The notes beneath the pieces were generated by a model, which had not been told where the DNA came from, made no database searches, and saw nothing but the letters and a program-made list of their open reading frames with translations. Shown here in pieces: positions 53,505-62,873 of a DNA stretch of 64,000 nt (the stretch's first letter is position 1; each line of letters starts with the position of its first letter). Made by a program: the position numbers and the translations under genes. Source of the stretch: CAZENU01 sp965222125 (GTDB lineage Bacteria > Chloroflexota > Dehalococcoidia > Lucifugimonadales > CAZENU01); assembly GCA_965222125.1 (NCBI GenBank), contig CBDCTC010000002.1, forward strand, positions 186,001 through 250,000, given 5' to 3'.

Positions 53505-54614
53505 TCAATTCGAGCGGGGCTCGTACAGGGGCTGCCTGGGAGCCCGGTCGCGGAGCAGGTAGAACTTCGAGTCTCTCAGCGGTAGCTCGACACGGGCGCC
53601 GCCCCGGATATGGGACTCGATGAAGGCGAATAGCAGCTCGTTGTTGGCGTAGGCCACCCGGACACCGCCGCGCTCCGGCTCGCCGGTGTCGAGCGAGTGG
53701 ACCAGGTCCTCGATCAGTCTCAGAGTCGCGCTGGCGGGTTCGAATTCGGGGAACGCCCCGGGCGCCATCGCCCCGTCTTCGGAACGCTCTTCGAGCAGCC
53801 ACTGGTCTCGCGACTCGTCAACGGTCATCACCCCCCGCTCGCAGACCGCCTCGAACCCGCGGCCCCGTCCGGACAGCAGCGCGTAGACCGTCACTCCATT
53901 CTCGAACTGGAACATGCCGTGCCCCGAGGGGTCCTCGAGCATCCGGTCGCCGTCGAGCAGCTCAAAGTCGCCGCTGTTCGGGGGTGCGCCGCGGTAGTCT
54001 TCGGGAAGATGCCCCTGCACCCAGGCCACGGGGTGGTCGCTGTTGAGCCGCTGGGCGATGTCGAAATTATGGCTCGAGCCGTTGAACAGCGAGGTGTTCT
54101 GGTAGATGATGATCGACCTGAGCGCCCCGAGCCGGCCGGAGTCGATCACCTCCTTCATCGCGTCGTAGGCGGTGCTCCACCTACGGTTGGTCCCCAGGTT
54201 GAAGAAGGCGCCGTTGCGCTCCACCGCCTCGACCATGTCCGCGGCTTCCCGCATCGAGGCGGCCATCGCCTTCTCCGCGTAGATTGCCCGGGCGCCGTTC
54301 TCGACCGCGTGTATGACGACCTCCGCCCGGTGCTCGGGCTGCGTCGCCACGCTGACGACGTCGGGCTGCTCTTTGGCGATAAGCTCCTTGTAATCAGTGT
54401 ACTGGCGCTCCTTGGGGACGTCGTACAGCAGCCCGAACCGCACCATGACGTCCTCTCGGAGGTCCGAGCAGGCGACCAGGTCCGTACGGCCGCAGGCGTA
54501 GAACCCGGCCGCGTGAGAGTAGGGCAGCACCATCGAGTCTCGCCCCATGACCTCGTGGTCGATGAACCCGCCCATGCGACTGCAGCCGATCACCGCGGCC
54601 TTGTATGTCTTCAT
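53505..54614 (-). CDS. Gfo/Idh/MocA-family oxidoreductase (paralogue B)
   Basis: The 369-residue protein starts at the ATG at 54614: MKTYKAAVIGCSRMGGF, then IYAEKAMAAS (Lys kept, Pro of EKP replaced by Ala), GTNRRWSTAYDAM and NGSSHNFDIAQRL. It shares order and wording of motifs with paralogue A, and 120 bases separate the two. They may act as partners or on related substrates. Confidence 0.9.
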   Translation of the reverse strand: MKTYKAAVIGCSRMGGFIDHEVMGRDSMVLPYSHAAGFYACGRTDLVACSDLREDVMVRFGLLYDVPKERQYTDYKELIAKEQPDVVSVATQPEHRAEVVIHAVENGARAIYAEKAMAASMREAADMVEAVERNGAFFNLGTNRRWSTAYDAMKEVIDSGRLGALRSIIIYQNTSLFNGSSHNFDIAQRLNSDHPVAWVQGHLPEDYRGAPPNSGDFELLDGDRMLEDPSGHGMFQFENGVTVYALLSGRGRGFEAVCERGVMTVDESRDQWLLEERSEDGAMAPGAFPEFEPASATLRLIEDLVHSLDTGEPERGGVRVAYANNELLFAFIESHIRGGARVELPLRDSKFYLLRDRAPRQPLYEPRSN

Positions 54615-54724
54615 GCCACGAGCTTCCTTCCTCTTGCTCCATTGTGGGTCCGTTCTTGGCCGCCCGCACTGTAGCACAGCGCCGCCATCCTCTCAACGGC
54701 GGTCTCCGGCGCGCAACTTCGCCC

Positions 54725-56500
54725 TCACGTGCGGCGGTTTCGTTGATGGCGGCCTATGTAGCCCACGATCACCTGTTGGCGTTCCTCGTCCCAGGCGAAA
54801 GCGATGCGGATGGTGCTCTTCGGATCGCGGCTGTTGCCCTTCCCGAGATGCGGGCCAAGTTCATAACGCTTGCCTTCGACGGTCGTGGTGTACCACTCGT
54901 CGAACTGCTCCGTCGTTACCTCGGTCTGCCCCGTCTTGAACGACCAGCCGGAGCACGACTCCCTCAGGAGCATGTCGAAGTCTGAACGCGTGCCGGGTCT
55001 CGCCCGGCGCTCCTGATAGACCGTGGCCAGCCAGGCGAGCGCGTCGAACACCTCGTCCGGCCTCTGGAACTGGCTGTTCCTGTCGGACTTCGAGTTAAGG
55101 GCGAAGACGAGCCGGTCCGGGAAGGACTGCTCTGCGAGGGCGACCGCCTCGTTCACGCCGGCCGGCGGCTGCGGCGGCTCGCTCGGCGCGTCCGTGCCGG
55201 CCGCCCTGGCGTCGACGTAGGACCGACGCCAGGTCTCTTCCATAGCGCGGCTGCGGGAGAGCTCGCCCTTCAGGTCGCTGCGTTCGACATCGATCGCCCT
55301 CTTGTCCGATTCGAGGTCGCTGTTCGACTGCGCCAGCCGGGCGTTCTCTGCCCTCAGCGATTCGCCCTCTCGCCTGATCCGATCGAGCTCGCCCAGTGCG
55401 GCTTCGTGCTCATCCTTCGAAACGATGGGCTCGGGCTCCGCGGCATCGGGAGCATAGTTGGCGGGACCGGTCTGCTCCTCGGTTGGCGATTCGACCGCCG
55501 CTGGAGCGTCCGGGACGTCCGGGGGCTGTCCGTCGTCCGGGTCCTGAGGGGGAGTCTCTAAGATCTCCCAGGTTTGGACAATGTCGAGAATCTCCGATTC
55601 GCGCTCCAATCTCTCGACGGCGCGCGCCGCCTCCGCGTCCCTGGAGTCGGCCTGCGGGCGAATGGGGCGGTAGCGCGCCAGATTGTCGTGGAGGTCCTTC
55701 GCCAGCGTCAGCGTCCCGGAGGCGGACCAGGGGATTTCGGCCACCTTCTGCTCCCAGGACGCAAGGTCGATCCCAAGATACCGCAACTCCGCGTCGAAGT
55801 CGGCCCGTATCCCGGAGAGCAGCTCGGCCAGGGCCTCGGACTGGAGGGAGTCACGCTCCGTGGCCTTTTCGTCGGCGACCCTGTACACGGCCTCGGTGAA
55901 CTCCTCGACCTCGTCCCACTCAGGCGCGTCGTGGGGAAGCTCCTGGAGATGGTCGAGCCAACCCAGGAGTGTCGGCGACTCTATCGCGGCCCTCGCGTCG
56001 CCGGCGGTGGGCAACCTACCGGACACGCAGCAGAGCATCATCCCTACGTCGTCCTCGGCAAGGTCGTCGCGATTCTCGACTATCGCCTCGATCTCGCGGA
56101 GCCATTCGGCCCTGGGCCACACCGAGTGGAAGACGCGCTCCTTGAGGTCCGGACCGTCGGCCGGCATCTTCGACTCGGTGAGATGCCGGGTAACGAGGTC
56201 GCGAAGGTCTTCGTGGGACTCCGTCCACGCTCTGAGCACCCCAGCGGCAAGCCTGCGATTGCCGTGCACGAACTCGTGGAATACACCGTCGACGAGCTGG
56301 TGCGGCGACGCCTTGCTGGCGTCCTTGAAGCCATCCACGCTAAGGCTGTCCGATATCGCCGAGTTGAGCGCGTCGCGCACACTCTCGGATGCCTCGGCTC
56401 GGTGTTGCAGAGAGCGCGCGATGAAGTCGCGGACGTAGTCGGGAGCGAATGAAAGCCCTACGCAAGAGAGGGGAATGGTCCTCTGTTGTTCGTCTGTCAT
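54725..56500 (-). CDS. Unknown 591-residue protein with coiled coil and conserved-looking C-terminal domain
   Basis: The start is ATG at 56500, with AAGGAG upstream. Residues 1-300 are helical with no domain I recognise. About 300-365 is Pro/Asp/Glu-rich and likely disordered. About 370-435 has heptad-like coiled coil (LGELDRIRREGESLRAENAR). About 465-591 forms a compact C-terminal domain ending PHLGKGNSRDPKSTIRIAF and YIGRHQRN. I have seen similar endings in uncharacterised proteins of mobile or defence-rich regions, but give no function. It has no obvious partner gene. Confidence 0.7.
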   Translation of the reverse strand: MTDEQQRTIPLSCVGLSFAPDYVRDFIARSLQHRAEASESVRDALNSAISDSLSVDGFKDASKASPHQLVDGVFHEFVHGNRRLAAGVLRAWTESHEDLRDLVTRHLTESKMPADGPDLKERVFHSVWPRAEWLREIEAIVENRDDLAEDDVGMMLCCVSGRLPTAGDARAAIESPTLLGWLDHLQELPHDAPEWDEVEEFTEAVYRVADEKATERDSLQSEALAELLSGIRADFDAELRYLGIDLASWEQKVAEIPWSASGTLTLAKDLHDNLARYRPIRPQADSRDAEAARAVERLERESEILDIVQTWEILETPPQDPDDGQPPDVPDAPAAVESPTEEQTGPANYAPDAAEPEPIVSKDEHEAALGELDRIRREGESLRAENARLAQSNSDLESDKRAIDVERSDLKGELSRSRAMEETWRRSYVDARAAGTDAPSEPPQPPAGVNEAVALAEQSFPDRLVFALNSKSDRNSQFQRPDEVFDALAWLATVYQERRARPGTRSDFDMLLRESCSGWSFKTGQTEVTTEQFDEWYTTTVEGKRYELGPHLGKGNSRDPKSTIRIAFAWDEERQQVIVGYIGRHQRNRRT

Positions 56501-56754
56501 TGCCGGGTACTCCTTGTCAGAATGCGTCCAACCAAGGTCGGTTCCTTGTCAGATCAAACAGCCGCGCCTGTGCGACGTCCATCGTAAAGCGCTGCGGGTG
56601 CACACACCGGACACGGGAACTAGAGCACGGTGAGACGCATGGTGCGCCCATGGTTCCCGATACGCTAACCCGAGTCTGCTCGGAGAAACGGTCCCGACCT
56701 CCGCACCGCGTCCTCCCGATCCCTTTTCAGCTTACAAGGAGGCCTGCGCTGGCC

Positions 56755-57824
56755 TTAGAAATAGTGAATGATCGGCATGCACCCCTCTTTGCGATTGTCC
56801 GAGCACAGGCGGGGGTCCGCGCGGCCCATCGCTACAAAGATGCACCAGCGAGCACGACTACCAGTAATAGTCTCATCGGTCGAACCAGATGTCCACGGCG
56901 CGGTCGTGCGCTCAGTGAGCCCGCCCACGCGGATATCCACCGCGTCCTGCTCGCGGTTGTAGCGGATATCGGAGTCGGGGATGTCTTTGCCGAACATCGA
57001 GTACCCCGCAGCACCCCGTCTTGCCGGCTGCCCGTCGCCAGCCGGCCGCCCGACGGTCAGGTGCCACTCAGGGATATCTATGGGCCGGATCGCCGGAAAG
57101 CCGTACACTTCCAGTGTCGAGTACACCGAACCCCCGATCCTGGCCGAGCCATCCTTCTTCGGGAACCACAGTGCCCCTATCCAGGTCGAGACTCGGTGCT
57201 CACGTCGGTAATCCACAGCCCATACCACTCGCCGGCTGCGTCAGAGCCGGGCGACGTAGTCTCCGGGCCCCCCAGGCCAAAAAGCGACGCACCCCTATGA
57301 AATCCCCCTTCATGACCCGACGATTGGGCCAACCCATCTTCTGCCGAGAACCTCGCAAGGTTCAGATCGCGCGTATCCCATCTGGAAAATACCGCTCTCT
57401 TCCCGCGGTGTTCCTGTATACCGAAGTAGTCTTTCTGTAAGCCGAAGTAGAACAAGGTGCCGGCTATCTTGCCCCAGCAGGCCATGAAGTAGAGCCCGTT
57501 CCCGTCCGGCAGGCCCTCAGGGTCGTTGTGGATCGTGAAGGCGATCTCGAGCTCCTCGAAGCCTCTCTCACGTTCGCCCGGGTTCCAACCCCACCAGATG
57601 AATGCCATGTGCTCCGGAGGGGAGATCTCCTGATAGAGATCAGGCGTCGCGGTCGGAGTCGGCGTCTGCGTCGCCGTAGCCGTCGCCGTGGGCGTCCGCG
57701 TAGCTGTGGCGGTCGGCGTGGGCGTCAGCAGTGGGATGGTCTCACACCCGATAACCACCAGCGCCACAAAGGCGCCGATACCGAGCACGCCGAGCAGCCC
57801 CTCCCACAGTCCCCACCTGCGCAT
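56755..57824 (-). pseudogene. Lipoprotein with Thr/Pro-rich linker, interrupted by a frameshift
   Basis: From the ATG at 57824 the protein has a signal ending VVIGC (lipobox, Cys27), a linker of PTPTATATRTPTATAT type, then a globular part reading MAFIWWGWNPGE and YFMACWGKIAGTLFYFG up to a TAG at 57177. Protein-like sequence continues in another frame: WIGALWFPKKDGSARIGGS, STLEVYGFPAIRPIDIPEW and onward to 56755. One base change near 57180-57225 would join them into a chain of about 355 residues. It could be a true pseudogene or a sequence error. Function unknown; surface-anchored. Confidence 0.55.
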
Positions 57825-57835
57825 CGGCTACGCAC

Positions 57836-58000
57836 CTAGGGTGACCCCGGCGCGGGCGTAACGATACGGCCGCTCTTGTGCCGGGCCGTCTCGCCTATGA
57901 TCACCTTCACCTCGGTCAGGTCCTTGACGCCTACTCCCGAAAGCTGGACGAGCAGCTTGTCGTCGCCCAGCTCTAGCGAATGGCCGAGCCCGAGTGTCAC
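57836..58000 (-). CDS. 54-residue protein coupled to the VWA gene
   Basis: The GTG at 58000 overlaps the stop of the NorD/CbbO-like gene (ATGTGA). The product MTLGLGHSLELGDDKLLVQL... is beta-strand-like with two repeats of a V-x-V-x-D pattern and no known domain. Its stop is 11 bases before the lipoprotein start. The coupling supports a real gene, but there is no homology support. Confidence 0.4.
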   Translation of the reverse strand: MTLGLGHSLELGDDKLLVQLSGVGVKDLTEVKVIIGETARHKSGRIVTPAPGSP

Positions 58001-61000
58001 ATCGTCAGGTTCTTGTAGAGCTGAAGCAGGCGGCGGGGCAGCTCATGGATGTCGTCCAGGATCTCGTAGCCCATGTCGGCGCACATCGTCTTGAGGTAGT
58101 CATGGCCGTTCTTGTCCACGGTCAGGCAGAAGGCGTTGACGTTCCTGGCCTTGGCCTCGTCCAACGCCTTCCTGGTGTCGTGCACCGCGTACTCCTTCTC
58201 GACGCCCTCCCGGCTGTATCCGCGGTCCTGCGGGCGCCCGTCGCTGATCAGGAACAGCAGCTTGGTGCGGGCGTCCTGGGCTTCCAGCTTGGAGGTCGCG
58301 TGACGTATGGCCGGGCCCATGCGGGTGGCGTGCAGCGGGGCGATGCGGTCGACGCGGCGCTTGACGCGCTCCGACAGGGCCTCGTCGATGTCCTTGATCG
58401 TGTAGAACTCGACGTTCTCACGGCCGTACCCGGAGAAGCCGTATATGCCGTACATGTCTCCGATCGACTCGAGGGCGTGGATCAGCAGTACGACCGCCTC
58501 CTTTTCCAGATCGATGATGCGCTTGTAAGTGCGTCTTGCGCCCTCGCCCCGGCGGTTGCGCAGCCAGACCATGTACTCGACGGGGTCCTCGGGCGCCTCC
58601 CAGTCGTCGGCCACGCTGCGGGCGTCCTCGATGGCCTCGGCAGTCGACGCGCTCGTGTCCAACAGGAAGACGACCGCCACGTCCCGCTGTATCTTGTTCC
58701 GTCGCCAGAACAGCTTCTCGCTCGGACCGACGCCGGTGCGAATGTCGACGAAGGCCTCGATCACCTCGTCGATGTCGATCTCTTCGCCGTCTTCGAGCTT
58801 GCGGACCTTCCGGGACATCTCCGGGACCAGCAGTTCGAACTGGCGCCTGATCTGGCTGGCGAGAGGGCCGTAGCTCGCCAGGGTGGTCCCGTAGTAGTCT
58901 GGGTCGCCCTCGGCCATCATCTTCTGGCGCACCATGCACCAGCGCGGCTTGTAGTCGTAGGCGCGGAAGTCCCACTCGTCGTAGGCGAACGTCTGCGGCT
59001 CGGTCGGGTCCAGCGCGCCGCCCTCCTCGTCTACGTGCACGAGCGGGCCCTGGCCCATCTGCGGCGCGTCGGGCAGGCTCTGGCCAGCTTCCTTCATCAT
59101 GTTGCTGGACAGCGCCTCGCTCGAGGTCTGCGCCATGCCCTGGGCCCCCTCCAGGTCCAGCTCGGCGCTGTTCTCCAGCATCTCCTCCAGCATCTCCTGG
59201 GTTATCTGCTGGTCCGCGCCCTCGGTGGAGGCGTCCGACCGCTGGAGTCTGAGCTGCGAGAGGAACTGCACCAGCTCAGGCTTGAAGTCGCCGCGGTAGT
59301 CGACGTCCTCGCTGGGGGCATAGTCCTGCTCGGCTTCCGGCCCGCCCTCGCCCTCAGACTCCTCCATGATCTGCCGGAGAGCCTCGTCGAGGCCGCCCTC
59401 GGCCGCCTCGTCCTCGACTTCGTCGCCGATCTCGACGTCGTCCCAGTCCTCCGCCGCCACCTCATCGTTGGGTATCTGGGCGAGAATGCCGTAGATACGG
59501 ATCGTCGCCTCGGCGGTGTCCTCCACGGTGGCGGTGTCGACGAGCACGCGCCACGCGATCGCCGCGATCTTGCGCGCCTCCGCCACGTACTTGGTCGGGG
59601 CCTCCAGACGGCCGCGCTGCAACAGGCTGTACCTGACCAGGAACTCGACCAGCGCCTCGCGGGCGGGAAGCGACCGGATTTCGGGCCTGCCCACCAGCGC
59701 GTCCCGCTGCACCGTCACATACGCGGACTTGATGCCCGGGTATTCCGACTTGACCCGGGCGTCGAGCCTGCCGTCTTCGACCACAGTGAAGACGTCCAGT
59801 ACCAGGGCGCGTTGTTCGAAGGCATCGAAGAACCGCTGCATGTCCGTCAGCCAGACGCGCTCGACGCCCTCCCCTTCCACGACGTCGGCCGCTGCCGGGC
59901 GCACGTCTCTCTTCGCCATCCTGGGCCGAAGGTCCGTGAATAGCGTCGACGGCCGTTCGTACTCGAAGCCGAAGCTGCCGAACTCCAGGTGGGCCACCTG
60001 GTGTGTCGAGACCACCTTCAGCAGCGCGAAGTTCTCGTCCTTGGTGCCGTATTTGCCAACCTGGGAGGGGACGTAGACAGTCGACCCTTCTGTGGAAGGC
60101 GCCTCGTCGGATACCCAGCCGATGTTCTTCTCGGCCAGCTCCTCGCTGGCCGCCAGCTTGACGTCGGCGCCGGCCAGCGCGCAGCAGTACATCTCCATCA
60201 CGCCCTTGACGCGATCGAACTCTACGCTGGACGACAGCACCTCCAGCATCTCCTGGGCGGAGGCCGATTCGACGCGGAAGAAGGCGAGCCCGGCGTCTTC
60301 GTTCTGCTCGAAGAGCCGCACCCCCTCCTCGAACCAGCGGTCGAGCTGGGCAGGCGTGATTCGCGCGAGCACCGCGGGGCATGACCTGGTGAACTCGGTC
60401 ACCGCGGCGGGCGAGATATCCAGCAGGCGCTCGGCCAGAGTCAGCATGTGCTCGTGATCGTCGTCGCCAAGCTCGGACAGCGACCGCGAGATCTCGAGCA
60501 TGGCGACCGGTGGATTCGCGTAGCCGCCCTTGCGAAGCCGGTCGGTCAATCCCAGGAACCGGACGCGCTCCGCCGCTTTAACGTCCGGCAGCGCCTTGGC
60601 CGAGGAATCGAACAGCGCCTTGACCTGCCGCCAGTTCGTCTGCACCTGGGCCGCGGCGAGAGATATGAACACCTCCTTGCCGTCCGGCAGCAGTGGAAAC
60701 ACCCGCAGACTCAGACCGAGGCACTCGACCGCGAGGTCGGACGAGCGTCGGGCCACGACGTCGAGCAGCGCGACGAAGCTCTGAAGCTCCTTGACCGTCA
60801 TCGTGCCCAGCAGCTCCGGGCTCTTCTCGAAGAACTTCGCCGCGAGCGTGCTGGACTTCCACGTCCCCTTGTACAGCCCGCTGCCCATCGCCGCCCAGCC
60901 CTCGATATGGCGCGACCTCAGCGTGCTCATCGCCCCGGGGCTGGCCACGAAGTAGGCCGCGGCGATCGCGGACGACCCTTCGCACAGGGCCCGGCCGCTC

Positions 61001-61263
61001 TGTGCCCACTTGAGGAAGTAGGAGAACGGCATCAGGCCCGCGATCTGCGGGCTCGCCTTCAGGAAGGCGTCGGCGGGCTCGGGAGAGCGGCCTACCGTGG
61101 AGAGCACCTCCAGCCCGACGGCCGCCCACTCGGAGAGCTGGGCCTCGGTCAAAGACCCGGCCAGCTCGTCCCACGCCGTCTCGAACTGCTGCCGCGTCTC
61201 AGGCGCGGCATCCCCCAGGTGTTCGACCAGCCGTTCTCTGGTCAGGCCGTCTGCTTCGTCCAA
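57997..61263 (-). CDS. NorD/CbbO-type protein with C-terminal VWA domain
   Basis: The 1,088-residue protein has a long helical-repeat N-terminal half, an acidic stretch around 620-680 (DDVEIGDEVEDEAAEGG), and a C-terminal von Willebrand A domain with MIDAS motif DTSAS (Asp869), T-containing loop HATRMGP and LISDGRPQD. It is about twice the length of typical NorD or CbbO. These proteins work with CbbQ/NorQ AAA ATPases to insert metal into, or remodel, an enzyme. The start is TTG at 61263 with AAGGAG 5 bases upstream, overlapping the NUDIX gene by 22 bases. Confidence 0.85.
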   Translation of the reverse strand: MDEADGLTRERLVEHLGDAAPETRQQFETAWDELAGSLTEAQLSEWAAVGLEVLSTVGRSPEPADAFLKASPQIAGLMPFSYFLKWAQSGRALCEGSSAIAAAYFVASPGAMSTLRSRHIEGWAAMGSGLYKGTWKSSTLAAKFFEKSPELLGTMTVKELQSFVALLDVVARRSSDLAVECLGLSLRVFPLLPDGKEVFISLAAAQVQTNWRQVKALFDSSAKALPDVKAAERVRFLGLTDRLRKGGYANPPVAMLEISRSLSELGDDDHEHMLTLAERLLDISPAAVTEFTRSCPAVLARITPAQLDRWFEEGVRLFEQNEDAGLAFFRVESASAQEMLEVLSSSVEFDRVKGVMEMYCCALAGADVKLAASEELAEKNIGWVSDEAPSTEGSTVYVPSQVGKYGTKDENFALLKVVSTHQVAHLEFGSFGFEYERPSTLFTDLRPRMAKRDVRPAAADVVEGEGVERVWLTDMQRFFDAFEQRALVLDVFTVVEDGRLDARVKSEYPGIKSAYVTVQRDALVGRPEIRSLPAREALVEFLVRYSLLQRGRLEAPTKYVAEARKIAAIAWRVLVDTATVEDTAEATIRIYGILAQIPNDEVAAEDWDDVEIGDEVEDEAAEGGLDEALRQIMEESEGEGGPEAEQDYAPSEDVDYRGDFKPELVQFLSQLRLQRSDASTEGADQQITQEMLEEMLENSAELDLEGAQGMAQTSSEALSSNMMKEAGQSLPDAPQMGQGPLVHVDEEGGALDPTEPQTFAYDEWDFRAYDYKPRWCMVRQKMMAEGDPDYYGTTLASYGPLASQIRRQFELLVPEMSRKVRKLEDGEEIDIDEVIEAFVDIRTGVGPSEKLFWRRNKIQRDVAVVFLLDTSASTAEAIEDARSVADDWEAPEDPVEYMVWLRNRRGEGARRTYKRIIDLEKEAVVLLIHALESIGDMYGIYGFSGYGRENVEFYTIKDIDEALSERVKRRVDRIAPLHATRMGPAIRHATSKLEAQDARTKLLFLISDGRPQDRGYSREGVEKEYAVHDTRKALDEAKARNVNAFCLTVDKNGHDYLKTMCADMGYEILDDIHELPRRLLQLYKNLTM

Positions 61264-61970
61264 GTCAACTCCTTGTCGGCACCATCCGACATCAACTCCA
61301 CGAACCGGGCGAGAACGCGCGCGGTCGCGCCCCATATGACGCGGCCGTCGTACGCGTACGACGGCCATCTGACCGGCCGATCATCGACCAGGCGTGTTTC
61401 GTTTCGATCGAAGGCGCCGCCGACCAACGGCCCGACCGGAAGCTCGATTATCTCGGCGACCTCCGCACGGCTCGGGGTGAAACGATATCCCTCCGGTATG
61501 GCGCCGACGAACGCGCTTATGGCGTACTTCGATACCGTAGCGACCTCGTCCAGCTTTCCGAGGACGTCGACGTCCTCAGGACGAACCCCGATCTCCTCGT
61601 GCGTCTCCCGCAACGCGGTGTGCATGAGGCTGGAGTCCGATTCGTCTTTGCGGCCGCCCGGGAAGGACACCTCGCCCTTGTGGTTGTCGACCGTGTCGCT
61701 CCGTTTGTTCAGCAGAATGACGTAGTCTTCGTCTTTGGGATACAGCAGGAGCATCACGCCGGCCGGGGCGAGGCCCGGGTCGTCCAGGGTCCGCTTGGGA
61801 CTCTCGGCCAGCACGCGACGAACCGCCTCCATCGTGTCTGACTCCCCCGCATGGCCCAGGCGAGCGGGCGAGCCGTTGCGAGAGCCATCGCCAACTTCAG
61901 GCCGCACGGAGCCTATTCTCCCATCGACGGGCGGGCCCGCAGAGTCGCATTGGGAAACGGGCGTCATCAC
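61242..61970 (-). CDS. NUDIX hydrolase, CoA pyrophosphatase (NudL)-like
   Basis: The 242-residue protein has VSFPGGRKDESDSS followed by ALRETHEEIGV (Nudix box) and the NudL-type surrounding pattern LLLYPKDEDYVILLNKRS. It would split CoA or its derivatives into phosphopantetheine and 3',5'-ADP. Its ATG at 61970 overlaps the CbbQ stop (ATGA). Placement one gene from coaE, which makes CoA, is notable. Confidence 0.88.
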   Translation of the reverse strand: MMTPVSQCDSAGPPVDGRIGSVRPEVGDGSRNGSPARLGHAGESDTMEAVRRVLAESPKRTLDDPGLAPAGVMLLLYPKDEDYVILLNKRSDTVDNHKGEVSFPGGRKDESDSSLMHTALRETHEEIGVRPEDVDVLGKLDEVATVSKYAISAFVGAIPEGYRFTPSRAEVAEIIELPVGPLVGGAFDRNETRLVDDRPVRWPSYAYDGRVIWGATARVLARFVELMSDGADKELTWTKQTA

Positions 61971-62872
61971 TCGAAGATCGAGGTGATCACTTCCTCGATG
62001 CTGGCCTGAATCGAGTGCTCGTCTGTGACGGCCCAGTTGACGGCCACCTGGCAGGCCCGACGAGGGGCGATCCCCTGTGTCATCAGCCGTCCCGCGTAGA
62101 TGAGAAGCCGGGTGCTCGCGCCCTCGGCCAGGCCGTGCTCCTTCAGGTTGCGCACCTTCTGACCGAGCTTGGCGAGCTGGCGGGCCGTGGCCTCGTCGAC
62201 CCCCGCCTCGTGCTGGACGATCTGCGTCTCAATCTCCAGCGGGGGGGAGTTGAACTCGATGGCTACGAACCGCTGTCTCGTGCTGTGCTTCAGGTCCTTC
62301 AGCGCGCTCTGGTAGCCGGGGTTGTACGACATCACCAGCAGGAAGCCGTCCGCCGCCTCGAGAAGCTCGCCGCGCTTCTCAATAGGCAGGATGCGCCGGT
62401 GGTCGGTCAGCGGGTGGATCAGTACTGTGGTGTCCTTTCGCGCCTCCACGATCTCGTCCAGGTAGCAGATGCCGCCGGCCTTGACGGCTCTCGTGAGCGG
62501 CCCGTCGACCCAGACCGTGCTCTCGCCCTCCAGCAGGAAGCGGCCAACCAGATCGCTGGCGGTCAGGTCCTCGTGACAGGCGATCGTAACCAGAGGAACG
62601 TTGGCGCGATTCCGGCCGTCTTCGGAAGCGCCGTCCTGATCGGACCGATTCTTCACCTTCGTGAGGTAAGTTCCCAACCGATAGGACATGTACTCGACGA
62701 ATCGCGTCTTGCCGACGCCCGTCGGCCCCTTGAACAGCACCGGGATCTTCTCCCGGTAGGCGGCCTCGAACAGCTCGATTTCGTCGCCGACCGGGACGTA
62801 GAACGGCTCCTCGGTCATGAAGTATTCTTCGATTATGTAGCTGCGGTACAGCGTTTGAGTCGGGGTCGTCAT
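61967..62872 (-). CDS. CbbQ/NirQ/NorQ-family AAA+ ATPase
   Basis: The 301-residue protein has FYVPVGDEIELFEAAY, Walker A KGPTGVGKT (residues 48-56), the loop VTIACHEDLTASDLVGRF, Walker B GGICYLDEI and sensor-1 VMSYNPGYQ. This is the CbbQ/NorQ signature. It pairs with the VWA protein two genes downstream, with a NUDIX gene between them. ATG at 62872 or 62818 (MTEEPFYVP) could be the start. It starts 1 base after the coaE stop. Confidence 0.92.
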   Translation of the reverse strand: MTTPTQTLYRSYIIEEYFMTEEPFYVPVGDEIELFEAAYREKIPVLFKGPTGVGKTRFVEYMSYRLGTYLTKVKNRSDQDGASEDGRNRANVPLVTIACHEDLTASDLVGRFLLEGESTVWVDGPLTRAVKAGGICYLDEIVEARKDTTVLIHPLTDHRRILPIEKRGELLEAADGFLLVMSYNPGYQSALKDLKHSTRQRFVAIEFNSPPLEIETQIVQHEAGVDEATARQLAKLGQKVRNLKEHGLAEGASTRLLIYAGRLMTQGIAPRRACQVAVNWAVTDEHSIQASIEEVITSIFE

Positions 62873-62873
62873 G

